A stretch of 64,000 nucleotides of DNA, taken from Kiloniellales bacterium (GTDB taxonomy: Bacteria > Pseudomonadota > Alphaproteobacteria > Kiloniellales > JAKSBE01). The stretch lies in assembly GCA_030066685.1 (NCBI GenBank), contig JASJBF010000002.1, forward strand, positions 161,847-225,846, in the 5' to 3' direction. Position numbers and translations under genes: made by a program. Below the pieces are notes generated by a model. That model was not told the DNA's origin. It saw only the letters and a list, made by a program, of their open reading frames with translations, and did no database searches. Shown here piece after piece: positions 35,550-45,198 of this stretch. The stretch's first letter is position 1; each line of letters opens with the position of its first letter.

Positions 35550-38500
35550 CTACTCCGCCGCGCTCCTGACCGTCTGGGGATTGCGGAAGGCCTGAAGCAG
35601 TTCCGCTTCCTGGGCCTTGGCGGCCTCGAGATGGGCCTCCTTGACGTGACCGTAGCCGCGGATCTTCTCCGGCACCGAGGCCAGGGCCACCGCAAGGGCG
35701 TGGTTGTCGTGGTCGAGCCGGCCTGCGACCTCGTCGATCAGCGCGGCGTAGTCTCGGATCAGCTGCCGCTCGCTCCGCCGCTCGGCGCTGTAGCCGAAGA
35801 CGTCGAAGGGCGTGCCGCGCAGACCGCGCAGCCTGGCCAGCAGCTTGAAGGCCGTGAAGATCCAGGGCCCGTATTCCTTCTTCTTGAGGTGCCCCGTCTC
35901 CAGGTTCTTTTCGGCGACGATCGGCGGCGCCAAGTGGAAGTGGAGCTTGTAGTCGCCCTCGAAGGTCTCGCGTAGCTTGGCCTCGAAGTTGCCCTCGGTG
36001 AAGAGCCGCGCCACCTCGTACTCGTCCTTGTAAGCCATCAGCTTGAAGCCGTAGCGGGCCACGGCGTCGGCGAAGCCGGCGAGGCCGGGCGTGCGGCTGG
36101 CCTCGGCGCTGCGCGCCGTCTCGACCAGGGCGAGGTAGCGCGCCGCGTAGGCGGCGTTCTGGTAGTCGGTCAGGAAGCGCCGGCGACGCTCGATCACCTG
36201 GTCCAGGGTCTCGGAGAGGTGATGGCTCTCCGGCTCGGCCTTGGGCGCCGCGGCCGTCTGGACCGCCTCCAGGTCGTGGGCGGCGCGCCGGCCCCAGAGG
36301 AAGGCGCGCTTATTGGCCTCGACCGCCACGGCGTTGACCTCGATCGCCTTGACGATCGCGTCGCCGGACAGGGGCACCAGGCCCTTCTGCCAAGCGTAGC
36401 CGAGCATGAAGAGGTTGGTGGCGATGGAGTCGCCCATCAGGGCGGTGGCGATGCGGGTCGCCTCCAGGAAGTCGGCCCGGCCGCCGCTGGCCTGCTTGAT
36501 CAGCTCGTGCAGGCGCTGGCCCGGGAAATGGAAGTCCGGGTTGCGGGTGAAGTCGCCGGTCACGGTCTCGTGGCTGTTGATCACCGCGTGGCTCTCGCCC
36601 GGGGTCATCTTGGAGAGCGATTCGAAGCCCGCGGCGACGACGAGGTCGCAGCCCAGGACGAGGCGCGCGCCGCCGGCGGAGATCCGCACGGCGTGGATGT
36701 CCTCCGGCTTCGGCGCCAGGCGGATGTGGCTGACCACGGCGCCGCCCTTCTGGGCCAGGCCCGCCATGTCGAGGATCGCGCAGCCGCGACCCTCCAGGTG
36801 CGCGGCCATGCCCAGCAGAGCGCCGATGGTGACCACGCCGGTGCCGCCGACTCCGGTGATCAGGATGCCGTAGGGCGCGTCCAGGGCTGGGACCTGGGGC
36901 TTCGGGATCTCGGGCCAGTTCATGCTGCCGGTCTCGGCGGTCTTGCGCTTGCGCAAGGCCCCGCCGTGCACGGTCACGAAGCTGGGGCAGAAGCCGTTGA
37001 CGCAGGAGAAGTCCTTGTTGCAGGAAGACTGATCGATGGCGCGCTTGCGCCCGAACTCGGTCTCCACCGGGGTCACCGAGACGCAGTTCGAGGCGACCGA
37101 GCAGTCGCCGCAGCCCTCGCAGACCAGCTCGTTGATGAAGGCGCGTTTGGCCGGGTCGGGGAAGCTGCCGCGCTTGCGCCGGCGCCGCTTCTCCGCCGCG
37201 CAGGTCTGGTCGTAGATGATCGCGGTGACGCCGGGATAGTCGCGCAGGTCCTTCTGGATCTCGTCCAGGTCGTCGCGGTGGCGGATGGTGACGCAGGGCG
37301 CCCAGTGGGTGGTGGCCGGATACTTCTCCGGCTCGTCGCTGACCACCACGACCTTCTTGACGCCCTCGCCCTGGATCTGGCGGCTGATCATCGCCGGGTC
37401 CAGCGGCCCGTCCATGGGCTGGCCGCCGGTCATGGCCACGGCGTCGTTGTAGAGGATCTTGAAGGTGACGTTGACGCCGGCGGCGACGCAGGCGCGGATC
37501 GCCAGGATTCCAGAGTGGAAGTAGGTGCCGTCGCCCAGGTTGACGAAGACGTGCTTGGTCTTGGAGAAGGGCGCCTGGCCGACCCAGGTCACGCCCTCGC
37601 CGCCCATCTGGGTGAAGGTGTCGGTGTTGCGGTCCATCCACTGGACCATGTAGTGGCAGCCGATTCCGGCCAGGGCCCGGCTACCTTCGGGCACCTTGGT
37701 CGAAGAGTTGTGCGGGCAGCCGGAGCAGAAATAGGGGATGCGCGCAATCGGCGCCTTCTCCTGCTGCAGCGCCTTCTCCTTGTCTTCCAGGAAGGCGAGG
37801 CGCTGCTGGATGCGCTCGCTGGTGTAGAAGCGGGCGATGCGCTTGGCGATGACCCGGGCGATGCCGGCGGGGGTCAGCTCGTTGGTCGAGGGCAGCGCCC
37901 AGTCGCCATCCTCGTCGAACTTGCCGATGACCCGCGGGCGCACGTCGGCGCGCCAGTTGTAGAGCTGTTCCTTGAGCTGGTTCTCGATGACCGCGCGCTT
38001 CTCCTCGACCACCAGGACCTCTTCCAGGCCCTCCGCGAAGGTGCGGGCGCCCTCGCGCTCCAGCGGCCAGGTCATGGCGACCTTGTAGACCGTGATGCCG
38101 ATCTCGGCCGCCAGCTCCTGGTCGATGCCCAGGTCCTCCAGGGCCTGCATGACGTCGAGGTAGGACTTGCCGGTGGTGACGATGCCGAAGCGCCGCTTCG
38201 GGCTGTCCAGGACGATGCGGTCCAGTCGGTTGGCCCGGGCGAAGGCGAGGGCGGCATAGGCCTTGTAGCGGTGCAGGCGCTCCTCCTGCACCAGCGGCTG
38301 GTCGGGCCAGCGGATGTTGAGCCCGCCCTCCGGCATCTCGAAGTCCTCGGGCAGGGCGATCTCGACCCGGTGCGGATCGACGTAGACCGAGGCCGAGGTA
38401 TCGACCGTCTCGGCGATGGTCTTGAAGCCGATCCAGCAGCCCGAATAGCGGCTCATCGCCCAGCCGTAGAGCCCCAGGTCGAGGAACTCTTGGACCCCGG

Positions 38501-39020
38501 CCGGGTTGAGGACCGGGATCATGGCGTCCATGAAGGTGTATTCGCACTGGTGCGCCAGGGTCGAGGACTTGGCCGTATGGTCGTCGCCGGCCAGCAGCAG
38601 GACGCCGCCGTGGCGTGCCGAGCCCGCCGAGTTGCCGTGCTTGAAGACGTCGCCGCAGCGGTCGACCCCGGGGCCCTTGCCGTACCACATGGCGAAGACA
38701 CCGTCGTAGTTGCTGTCGCCGAAGAGGTCGCCTTGCTGGCTGCCCCAGACCGCGGTGGCGGCGAGGTCCTCGTTGACCCCGGGCTGGAAGTGGATGTGGT
38801 TGTTCTCGAAGAACCTGCGGGCGCGCCAGATCTGCTGGTCGACGCCGCCCAAGGGCGAGCCCCGGTAGCCGGAGATGAAGCAGCCGGTGTTCAGGCCGGC
38901 GGCGGCATCGCGCTGGCGCTGCATCATCGGCAGGCGGACTAGGGCTTGGGTTCCGGTCAGGAAGACCCGACCCCTGTCGAGGGTGTACTTGTCGTCGAGG
39001 GAGACGTCTGCGAGTGCCAT
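35550..39020 (-). CDS. Indolepyruvate:ferredoxin oxidoreductase family, fused subunits
   Basis: This 1156-residue protein joins the pieces of 2-oxoacid:ferredoxin oxidoreductase. In order they are an N-terminal pyrimidine-binding region, a TPP-binding domain (FCSGCPHNSSTKVPEG, then GGEGVTWVGQAPF and NLGDGTYFHSGILAIR), an iron-sulfur region with CEGCGDCSVASNC, a gamma-like domain (GILITGVGGTGVVTIGALLGMAAHLEG), and a C-terminal DUF6537-like part. It decarboxylates indolepyruvate or other aryl/2-oxo acids to acyl-CoA, passing electrons to ferredoxin, in aromatic or branched amino-acid breakdown. This single-chain form is typical of aerobic proteobacteria. A long intergenic region separates it from the RND operon. 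Confidence 0.93.
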   Translation of the reverse strand: MALADVSLDDKYTLDRGRVFLTGTQALVRLPMMQRQRDAAAGLNTGCFISGYRGSPLGGVDQQIWRARRFFENNHIHFQPGVNEDLAATAVWGSQQGDLFGDSNYDGVFAMWYGKGPGVDRCGDVFKHGNSAGSARHGGVLLLAGDDHTAKSSTLAHQCEYTFMDAMIPVLNPAGVQEFLDLGLYGWAMSRYSGCWIGFKTIAETVDTSASVYVDPHRVEIALPEDFEMPEGGLNIRWPDQPLVQEERLHRYKAYAALAFARANRLDRIVLDSPKRRFGIVTTGKSYLDVMQALEDLGIDQELAAEIGITVYKVAMTWPLEREGARTFAEGLEEVLVVEEKRAVIENQLKEQLYNWRADVRPRVIGKFDEDGDWALPSTNELTPAGIARVIAKRIARFYTSERIQQRLAFLEDKEKALQQEKAPIARIPYFCSGCPHNSSTKVPEGSRALAGIGCHYMVQWMDRNTDTFTQMGGEGVTWVGQAPFSKTKHVFVNLGDGTYFHSGILAIRACVAAGVNVTFKILYNDAVAMTGGQPMDGPLDPAMISRQIQGEGVKKVVVVSDEPEKYPATTHWAPCVTIRHRDDLDEIQKDLRDYPGVTAIIYDQTCAAEKRRRRKRGSFPDPAKRAFINELVCEGCGDCSVASNCVSVTPVETEFGRKRAIDQSSCNKDFSCVNGFCPSFVTVHGGALRKRKTAETGSMNWPEIPKPQVPALDAPYGILITGVGGTGVVTIGALLGMAAHLEGRGCAILDMAGLAQKGGAVVSHIRLAPKPEDIHAVRISAGGARLVLGCDLVVAAGFESLSKMTPGESHAVINSHETVTGDFTRNPDFHFPGQRLHELIKQASGGRADFLEATRIATALMGDSIATNLFMLGYAWQKGLVPLSGDAIVKAIEVNAVAVEANKRAFLWGRRAAHDLEAVQTAAAPKAEPESHHLSETLDQVIERRRRFLTDYQNAAYAARYLALVETARSAEASRTPGLAGFADAVARYGFKLMAYKDEYEVARLFTEGNFEAKLRETFEGDYKLHFHLAPPIVAEKNLETGHLKKKEYGPWIFTAFKLLARLRGLRGTPFDVFGYSAERRSERQLIRDYAALIDEVAGRLDHDNHALAVALASVPEKIRGYGHVKEAHLEAAKAQEAELLQAFRNPQTVRSAAE

Positions 39021-39453
39021 GCCGTGTCTTCAGCTCCGAAGCAGGCGGTCGTGTGAATGATCCTTCCCCCCCGGCCTTCAGGAGACTACCCGAATTATGG
39101 CCAGATGGTTAACAGCAAGCGCGGTATATAGGTAAGCTATTCTGACCTAAATGGCAAGATTTTTCCGACTCCGGTGCTGAGGTATTTCGGGCCGGCTGCC
39201 GATAACCGCTTCTCGCGCCGGTCATTTCTGGCTTCACCGGACCGCAGCCGGAGGTTCCCGCGAACAATCGACATCGAGGTGTCGCTGGAATTGAAACACT
39301 CCGGCGTTAACCTAATCTAACTGATGGGTGGCCTGCCGCGGCTCCGGACGGTCGTGCTGCGACCTTGCACGCCGGGCGGCTGGGGTCTCTCCGTTTCGGA
39401 TCAAGAGCCAAACTCGTCGCGACGCCCTGCAACCGAAATCCAGGACTGCTGTC
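39021..39453. other. Long intergenic region between divergent genes
   Basis: These 433 nt separate the indolepyruvate oxidoreductase (minus) and the RND operon (plus). The middle, about 39095-39165, is much richer in A and T than the flanks and contains an imperfect palindrome at 39129-39149. I see no convincing coding frame. The part near 39300 (GGCGTTAACCTAATCTAAC) may hold the RND promoter, but I cannot place -35 and -10 elements with confidence. Confidence 0.6.
39129..39149. promoter_or_regulatory. Imperfect palindrome, possible repressor operator
   Basis: The 21-nt sequence has the symmetric form TAGGTnAGnnnnnCTnACCTA. Such dyads are common for TetR- or Lrp-type regulators of efflux or amino-acid genes. 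No regulator gene of that type is adjacent, so the assignment is tentative. Confidence 0.35.
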
Positions 39454-40653
39454 ATGATTTCGACGCTCCGCCGCTTTGTCTTCGGCAACCTCGCTCTGCC
39501 TCGCAAAGCGGGTCCGCTTGCGCTGATGCCGGCGGCCCTCGCGGTCCTTTTGCTGGCCGGCTGCAGGGACGAAGAGGCGGCCGCCAATGCCCCGGCCGCA
39601 CCGCCGCCGCCGGTCACGGTTGCCAAGCCTCTGGTGAAATCGATCGTGGAGGACGACGAGTTCGTCGGCCGCTTCGCCGCGGTCAGCGAGGTTGAGGTGC
39701 GGGCGCGGGTCGGCGGCTACCTGGAGCGGATCGCCTTCGAGGACGGCCAGATCGTCCGGGAGGGCGACTTGCTCTTCACCATCGACGCGCGTCCCTTCGA
39801 GACCGCGCTCGGCCAGGCCCAGGCCGAGCTGGACAGTGCCGAAGCCGAGTTGACCTTCACGCGCAGCGAGCTGACCCGTGCCGAGGAACTGATCAACCGC
39901 GGCAACATCTCGCAGCAGGCGCGCGACGAGCGGCGCCAGGCCTTTCTCTCGGCCCAGGCCCGGGTCGCCGCGGCCAAGGCGGCGATCGATCGCGCCGAGC
40001 TCGACCTGGAGTACACCCAGATCCGCGCGCCTCTGACCGGGCGGATCGACCGCGACTACGTGTCCGAGGGCAACCTGGTCGAGGCCAACGTCACGGTGCT
40101 GACCAACATCGTGAGCACCGATCCCATCTACTTCTATTTCGACATCGACGAGCGCTCCTTTCTGGCCTATGCCCGCAACGCCCGTGCGCGCGGCGCGAGG
40201 CTGCAGGAAGGCGGCGGCGGCCTGAAGGTCGAGATCCGGCTCTCGGACGACCGCGAGGCGCCCTTCGAAGGGACCTTGGACTTCTCCGAGAACCGCATTG
40301 ACCCGGACAGCGGCACCATGCGGGTGCGCGCCCTGGTGCCGAACCCGGGCCTGGTCCTGCAGCCCGGGCTCTTCGGCCGGGTCAGCGTGCCCGGCTCGCT
40401 GCCCTATGACGGGATCCTCCTGCCCGACGCGGCGATCGCCAGCGACCAGAACCGGCGCATCGTCTATCTGGTCGATGGGCAGGGGCAGGTCTCGACCCGG
40501 GAGGTGCGGCCCGGCCCGCGCATCGACGGCTACCGCGTGATCCGGGAGGGACTGAGCGGCGAGGAGACGGTGGTGGTCAAGGGCCTGATGCGGGTCCGCC
40601 CAGGCGTCACCGTGGCGCCGCAGATGACCGAGCTGCCGGCCGTGGCCGAATAG
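39454..40653 (+). CDS. RND efflux periplasmic adaptor (AcrA-like lipoprotein)
   Basis: This 399-residue protein has a lipoprotein signal ending LLLAGC (lipobox). The barrel-sandwich halves follow: VEVRARVGGYLERIAFEDGQIVREGDLLFTIDARPF and YTQIRAPLTGRIDRDYVSEGNLV. An alpha-helical hairpin (LGQAQAELDSAEAELTFTRSEL...RAELDLE) lies between them, and beta-barrel and membrane-proximal domains come after. It bridges the inner-membrane RND pump to an outer-membrane channel. ATG 39454 is chosen because the signal peptide begins there; the upstream frame is not signal-like. The pump gene follows after 11 nt. No outer-membrane factor is encoded here. Confidence 0.93.
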   Translation: MISTLRRFVFGNLALPRKAGPLALMPAALAVLLLAGCRDEEAAANAPAAPPPPVTVAKPLVKSIVEDDEFVGRFAAVSEVEVRARVGGYLERIAFEDGQIVREGDLLFTIDARPFETALGQAQAELDSAEAELTFTRSELTRAEELINRGNISQQARDERRQAFLSAQARVAAAKAAIDRAELDLEYTQIRAPLTGRIDRDYVSEGNLVEANVTVLTNIVSTDPIYFYFDIDERSFLAYARNARARGARLQEGGGGLKVEIRLSDDREAPFEGTLDFSENRIDPDSGTMRVRALVPNPGLVLQPGLFGRVSVPGSLPYDGILLPDAAIASDQNRRIVYLVDGQGQVSTREVRPGPRIDGYRVIREGLSGEETVVVKGLMRVRPGVTVAPQMTELPAVAE

Positions 40654-40664
40654 GCCCGGCCGCC

Positions 40665-43600
40665 ATGCGCTTCGCCCACTTCTTCGTCGAGCGGCCGATC
40701 TTCGCCACGGTCCTGTCGTTGGTGATTCTGATCACCGGCGGCATCGCCTTTGTGCAGCTGCCGGTGTCCCAGTACCCGGAGATCGCCCCGCCGACCATCG
40801 TGGTCAGCACCACCTATCCCGGCGCCAACGCCGAGACGGTCGCGGCCACCGTGGCCACGCCGCTGGAGCAGGAGATCAACGGCGTCGAGGGCATGATCTA
40901 CATGTCCTCCTACTCGACCAGCGACGGGCGGGTGCAGATCACCGTCACCTTCGCCCTCGGCACCGACCTCGACCAGGCCCAGGTCCTGGTCCAGAACCGG
41001 GTTTCCGTGGCGGAGCCACGCCTTCCGGAGGAGGTGCGCCGCCAGGGCGTGACGACCCGGAAGTCCTCGCCCGACCTGATGATGGTCGTGCACATGCTCT
41101 CGCCGGACGAGACCTACGACCAGCTCTACGTCTCGAACTACGCGCGCACGCGCGTGCGTGACGAGCTGGTCCGGCTGCGCGGCATCGGCGACGTGCGTCT
41201 CTTCGGCGAGCGCGAGTTCTCGATCCGCGTCTGGCTCGATCCCGACAAGCTGGCGGCCTACGGGCTGACCGCCGGCGACGTGGTCGAGGCGCTGCGCGAG
41301 CAGAACGTCCAGGTCGCCGGCGGCGCGATCGGCGCGCCGCCTTCGCCCGGAGGCACGCCCTTCCAGGTGACCGTCTCCACCCAGGGCCGCCTGTCCGACC
41401 CGCGCGAGTTCCGCAAGATCATCGTGAAGTCGACCGGCGCCGGCCGGATCGTGCGGGTCTGGGACGTCGCCCGGGTCGAGCTGGGCGCGCGCGACTACAT
41501 CACCAACAGCTATCTCAACGGCAAGCCGGCGGTCGCACTCGGCATCTTCCAGCGGCCCGGCACGAACGCCCTGGAGACCGCCGATCAGATCCTGGCGACC
41601 ATGGCGCGGGTCGGCGCTGACTTCCCGCCCGGCCTCGACTACGAGATCGTCTACAACCCGACGGAGTTCATTGCCGATTCGATCGACGCGGTCTACCGGA
41701 CCCTCTTCGAGGCCCTGCTGCTGGTCGTCCTCGTGGTGCTGATCTTCCTGCAGTCCTGGCGCACGGCCCTGATTCCCATCGCCGCGATTCCGGTCTCCCT
41801 GATCGGCACCTTCCTGATCATGGCGGCCATGGGATTCTCGCTCAACATGCTGACCCTCTTCGGCCTGGTGCTGGCGATCGGCATCGTAGTCGACGACGCC
41901 ATCCTGGTGGTCGAGAACGTCGAGCGGAACATCCGCGACGGCCTGTCGCCCAAGGAAGCGGCGCACCGCACCATGGACGAGGTCGGAACCGCGATCATCG
42001 CGACCTCCCTGGTCCTGGCCGCGGTCTTCGTGCCGGTGGCCTTCATTCCCGGCATCAGCGGCCAGTTCTATCAGCAGTTCGCGGTCACCATCATCGCCTC
42101 GACCCTGATCTCGACCATCAATTCGCTCAGCCTTTCGCCGGCCCTGGCGGCGCTGCTCTTGAAGCCCAAAGACGCGCCGCCGCCGAGATTCTTTCTGGCG
42201 CGCGCCGTCGCCTGGGCTGGAGAGCGCTTCAACCGGGGCTTCGATCGGGTGAGCGGCGGCTATGCCGCCACGGTCCGCGTGCTGGTCGGGCGCAAGGCCG
42301 TCCGCCTGGGCATGCTGCTGGGCTTCGCCGGGCTGCTCTACGGCACCGGCGCGGCCCTGCAGTCGGTGCCGCGCGGCTTCATCCCGCAGCTCGACCAGGG
42401 CTATGCCATCGTGGTCGTGCAGCTGCCCGATGCCGCCGCCCTCAACCGCACCGACGAGGTCGTCCTGCGGGCCAGCGAGATCGTCCGGACCACGCCGGGC
42501 GTGATCAACGCCGTCGGCTTCGCCGGCTTCTCCGGTGCCACCTTCACGAATGCGACCAACACCGGGGTGATCTTCGCCGCCTTCGCGCCCTTCGAGGAAC
42601 GCCTGGCCCAGGGGCTCTCGGCCGAGGCGATCATCGGCCAGCTCTTCGGCCGCATGCAGCAGATCCAGGAGGCCTTCATCATTGCCGTACCGCCGCCGCC
42701 GGTGCGCGGCATCGGCACCTCGGGCGGCTTCCGGATGCAGGTCAAGGAGCTCACGTCCGAGGACATGCGCCGTGCCCTCAATACCGCCTACGGGCTGGTC
42801 GCTCAGGCCAACCAGGACCCGCGCCTGACCCGGGTCTTCACCACCTTCAGTGCCGCCAGCCCGCAGATATTCCTGGAGATCGACCGGGTGCGCGCGCAGA
42901 TCCTGAACGTCCCGATCGAATCGATCTTCGAGGCGCTTTCGGTCAACCTGGGGACCACCTATGTCAACGACTTCAACGCCTTCGGACGCGTCTACCAGGT
43001 CCGCGCCCAGGCCGACAGCCCCTTCCGCCTGGACGTCGCCGACATCGCGCAGCTAAAGGTCCGTTCGGCCAGCGGCGCCCTGGTCCCGCTCGGCACCTTG
43101 GCCGAGGTGCAGCTGCGCTCCGGGCCCGACCTGGTGCAGCGCTACAACCTCGCCACCTCGGTCCCGGTGCAGGGCTCGGCCGCGCCCGGGGTCTCCTCCG
43201 GCGACGCCCTGGCGGCCATGGAGGAACTGGCGGCGAAGCTTCTGCCCGACGGCATGAGCTTTGAGTGGACCGAGCTGGCTTTCCAGCAGAAGCAGACCGG
43301 CGACACCGCGATCGCCATCTTCGTTCTCTCGGTGCTCTTCGTCTTCCTGGTGCTTGCGGCCCAGTACGAGAGCTGGGTCCTGCCGCTGGCGATCATCCTG
43401 ATCGTGCCCATGTCCGTGCTCGCGGCGATGATCGGCGTCATGACCCGGGGCATGGACAACAACATCCTGACCCAGGTCGGCCTGGTCGTGCTGATCGCCC
43501 TCTCGGCGAAGAACGCGATCCTGATCGTCGAGTTCGCCCGCCAGGCCGAGGCGCGCGGCCTGGCGCTGGTCGAGGCCGCGGTCGAGGCCTGCCGCCTGCG

Positions 43601-43847
43601 CCTGCGCCCGATCCTCATGACCGCCTTCGCCTTCATCCTGGGCGTGGTGCCGCTGATGATCGCCACCGGCCCCGGCGCCGAGATGCGCCAGGCGCTGGGC
43701 ACGGCGGTCTTCTCCGGCATGCTCGGCGTGACTCTCTTCGGCCTCCTGCTGACGCCGGTCTTCTACGTGGTGCTGCGCCTGATCTTCGGCCGCCGCCGCA
43801 CAAAGGACCCGGGGCCGGCTCGGGAGGCCGCGGCGGCGGGGGATTAG
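40665..43847 (+). CDS. RND multidrug efflux permease (HAE1/AcrB family)
   Basis: This 1060-residue protein opens FAHFFVERPIFATVLSLVILITGGIAFVQLPVSQYPEI and has twelve membrane helices and two large periplasmic loops. The proton-relay Asp pair is seen in LAIGIVVDDAILVVENVERN, and the Lys in LVVLIALSAKNAILIVEFARQ. It exports lipophilic toxins or antibiotics as a trimer driven by proton flow. It starts 11 nt after the adaptor gene, so the two form an operon using an outer-membrane channel from elsewhere. Confidence 0.95.
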   Translation: MRFAHFFVERPIFATVLSLVILITGGIAFVQLPVSQYPEIAPPTIVVSTTYPGANAETVAATVATPLEQEINGVEGMIYMSSYSTSDGRVQITVTFALGTDLDQAQVLVQNRVSVAEPRLPEEVRRQGVTTRKSSPDLMMVVHMLSPDETYDQLYVSNYARTRVRDELVRLRGIGDVRLFGEREFSIRVWLDPDKLAAYGLTAGDVVEALREQNVQVAGGAIGAPPSPGGTPFQVTVSTQGRLSDPREFRKIIVKSTGAGRIVRVWDVARVELGARDYITNSYLNGKPAVALGIFQRPGTNALETADQILATMARVGADFPPGLDYEIVYNPTEFIADSIDAVYRTLFEALLLVVLVVLIFLQSWRTALIPIAAIPVSLIGTFLIMAAMGFSLNMLTLFGLVLAIGIVVDDAILVVENVERNIRDGLSPKEAAHRTMDEVGTAIIATSLVLAAVFVPVAFIPGISGQFYQQFAVTIIASTLISTINSLSLSPALAALLLKPKDAPPPRFFLARAVAWAGERFNRGFDRVSGGYAATVRVLVGRKAVRLGMLLGFAGLLYGTGAALQSVPRGFIPQLDQGYAIVVVQLPDAAALNRTDEVVLRASEIVRTTPGVINAVGFAGFSGATFTNATNTGVIFAAFAPFEERLAQGLSAEAIIGQLFGRMQQIQEAFIIAVPPPPVRGIGTSGGFRMQVKELTSEDMRRALNTAYGLVAQANQDPRLTRVFTTFSAASPQIFLEIDRVRAQILNVPIESIFEALSVNLGTTYVNDFNAFGRVYQVRAQADSPFRLDVADIAQLKVRSASGALVPLGTLAEVQLRSGPDLVQRYNLATSVPVQGSAAPGVSSGDALAAMEELAAKLLPDGMSFEWTELAFQQKQTGDTAIAIFVLSVLFVFLVLAAQYESWVLPLAIILIVPMSVLAAMIGVMTRGMDNNILTQVGLVVLIALSAKNAILIVEFARQAEARGLALVEAAVEACRLRLRPILMTAFAFILGVVPLMIATGPGAEMRQALGTAVFSGMLGVTLFGLLLTPVFYVVLRLIFGRRRTKDPGPAREAAAAGD

Positions 43848-43947
43848 GCCGGGTCCCGGGAGCCGGCGGCGGGAAACGGGATCGAACCGGCCGAGGCGCG
43901 GCGCTAAGCTCCGCTCGAGGTCGGGCACAACCTTGGGTTTAGGGACG

Positions 43948-44493
43948 ATGACCGGCACGCTGTTCGAACGCCAGATGGCGATCTACACGACCTACCACCG
44001 CGATCACCGCAACCGCGTCACGCATTTCTTCGGCATCCCGGCGATCATCCTGGCCATCCTGTTCGCGCTGGCCCCGGTCCAGGTCGAGCTCGGCGCGACG
44101 ACGGTCTCCCTGGCGATCCTGGTCTCGGCGGCGGTCTGGTTGCTGTGGATCGGGCTCGACCGGCCGATCGGGCTGGCCATGGGCCTCTTCATGGTCCCCG
44201 CGCTGGGACTTGCGGAGTGGGCCGCCGCAACCCAGAGCAGCAAGGCCCTCTGGATTGCCTTCGCGCTGCTCTTCGTCGGCGGCTGGGCCCTGCAGCTCCT
44301 GGGTCACCTCTACGAGGGCCGCCGTCCGGCGCTGCTCAGCAACCTCTTTCAGGCCCTGATCGGGCCGATGTTCCTCGTCGCCGAGGTCTTCTTCGCCCTC
44401 GGCCTGCGCCGGGATCTCAAGGCCCGGATCGAGCGGACGATCCGCGAGACCGATCCGCCGGCCGCCGGAAGCGCCGCGCAGCCCCTGGCCTGA
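43948..44493 (+). CDS. Mpo1-like/DUF962 membrane protein
   Basis: This 181-residue protein begins MTGTLFERQMAIYTTYHRDHRNRVTHFFGIPAIILAILFAL. The Y-x2-H-x2-HRNRVTHFFGIP block and later WALQLLGHLYEGRRPALLSN are the His-containing motifs of the DUF962 (YGL010w/Mpo1) family. Yeast Mpo1 is an Fe2+-dependent dioxygenase that oxidises 2-hydroxy fatty acids, whereas bacterial members are uncharacterised. About four membrane helices are present. ATG 43948 follows TTAGGGACG; a TTG at 43933 would add five residues. Confidence 0.85.
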   Translation: MTGTLFERQMAIYTTYHRDHRNRVTHFFGIPAIILAILFALAPVQVELGATTVSLAILVSAAVWLLWIGLDRPIGLAMGLFMVPALGLAEWAAATQSSKALWIAFALLFVGGWALQLLGHLYEGRRPALLSNLFQALIGPMFLVAEVFFALGLRRDLKARIERTIRETDPPAAGSAAQPLA

Positions 44494-44553
44494 GGACCTC
44501 CCGTCCCCTTCCAGCGCCGCCGCGGACGACGCCCCCGACCGAAGCCGGTCTGC

Positions 44554-45066
44554 CTATTGGCCGGCCAGGTGCTCGTAGGACCACACGAACTCCTTGTCCT
44601 GGAGCGGGTGGTGGCATTCCCGGCAGGCGGTGACGTCCTTGTCGAGCTTCTCTCCGGCGGCGCTGTAGACCGCGAACTCCCAGTCGCCGACCTTCAGCTC
44701 CTCGGCATAGCCCTCGTCGAAGCCCTGGCCGCGCTCCATCACCACCACGGCGGCCAGCTTGTCGATGATCCGGCGGCCGAGCGCGCTCTCAAGCGTGTTG
44801 CCCTCGCCGTCGACCTTGACGCTGTAGATCTCGCCCACGATCACCGAGCCGTAGGGCAGCTTGCCGTCCTTCGCGGCGCCCTTTGCGGCGGTCTCGTTCG
44901 CGAAGAGGCGGATGACCTGCTTGTCGTTGCCGATGCGGTCGCCCTCGTAGTAGTGCGTGAAGGCCGTCTTGTAGTCGGCGGGCAGGCTCACGTTTTCGGG
45001 CCCGGCGATGGCGGCGGTTGCAAAGACGCCGAGCCCAAGTCCGATTCCCAGTAGCGTTCGCAGCAT
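44554..45066 (-). CDS. Cytochrome P460 family protein
   Basis: This 170-residue periplasmic protein has a signal peptide (LLGIGLGLGVFATAAIA) and a P460 domain with YYEGDRIGNDKQVIRLFAN and YGSVIVGEIYSV. A C-terminal haem c motif CRECH (148-152) follows in DVTACRECHHPLQDKEFVWSY. P460 proteins bind an unusual cross-linked haem and oxidise hydroxylamine, or act in NO detoxification and as cytochrome c'-beta. The cross-linking Lys cannot be assigned from sequence alone. It is a stand-alone gene upstream of nothing obviously related. Confidence 0.88.
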   Translation of the reverse strand: MLRTLLGIGLGLGVFATAAIAGPENVSLPADYKTAFTHYYEGDRIGNDKQVIRLFANETAAKGAAKDGKLPYGSVIVGEIYSVKVDGEGNTLESALGRRIIDKLAAVVVMERGQGFDEGYAEELKVGDWEFAVYSAAGEKLDKDVTACRECHHPLQDKEFVWSYEHLAGQ

Positions 45067-45198
45067 GTCCGGGTCTCTCCCTGAAACGTTTTCCGTCCAA
45101 GCGGCGGGCCGGACGGTTTCAATCCACGAGGTTGGGGCAATCGCCGTGCCCCTTCAAGTGCCGCCCGAAGATTGTCTCACAGGTGTCCTCTCGATGCT

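Noticed and set aside
36219..38942. A 907-codon open frame on the plus strand opposite the indolepyruvate oxidoreductase
   Set aside because: Its protein is Gly/Ala/Val/Asp-rich without motifs, whereas the minus strand encodes a complete multidomain enzyme.
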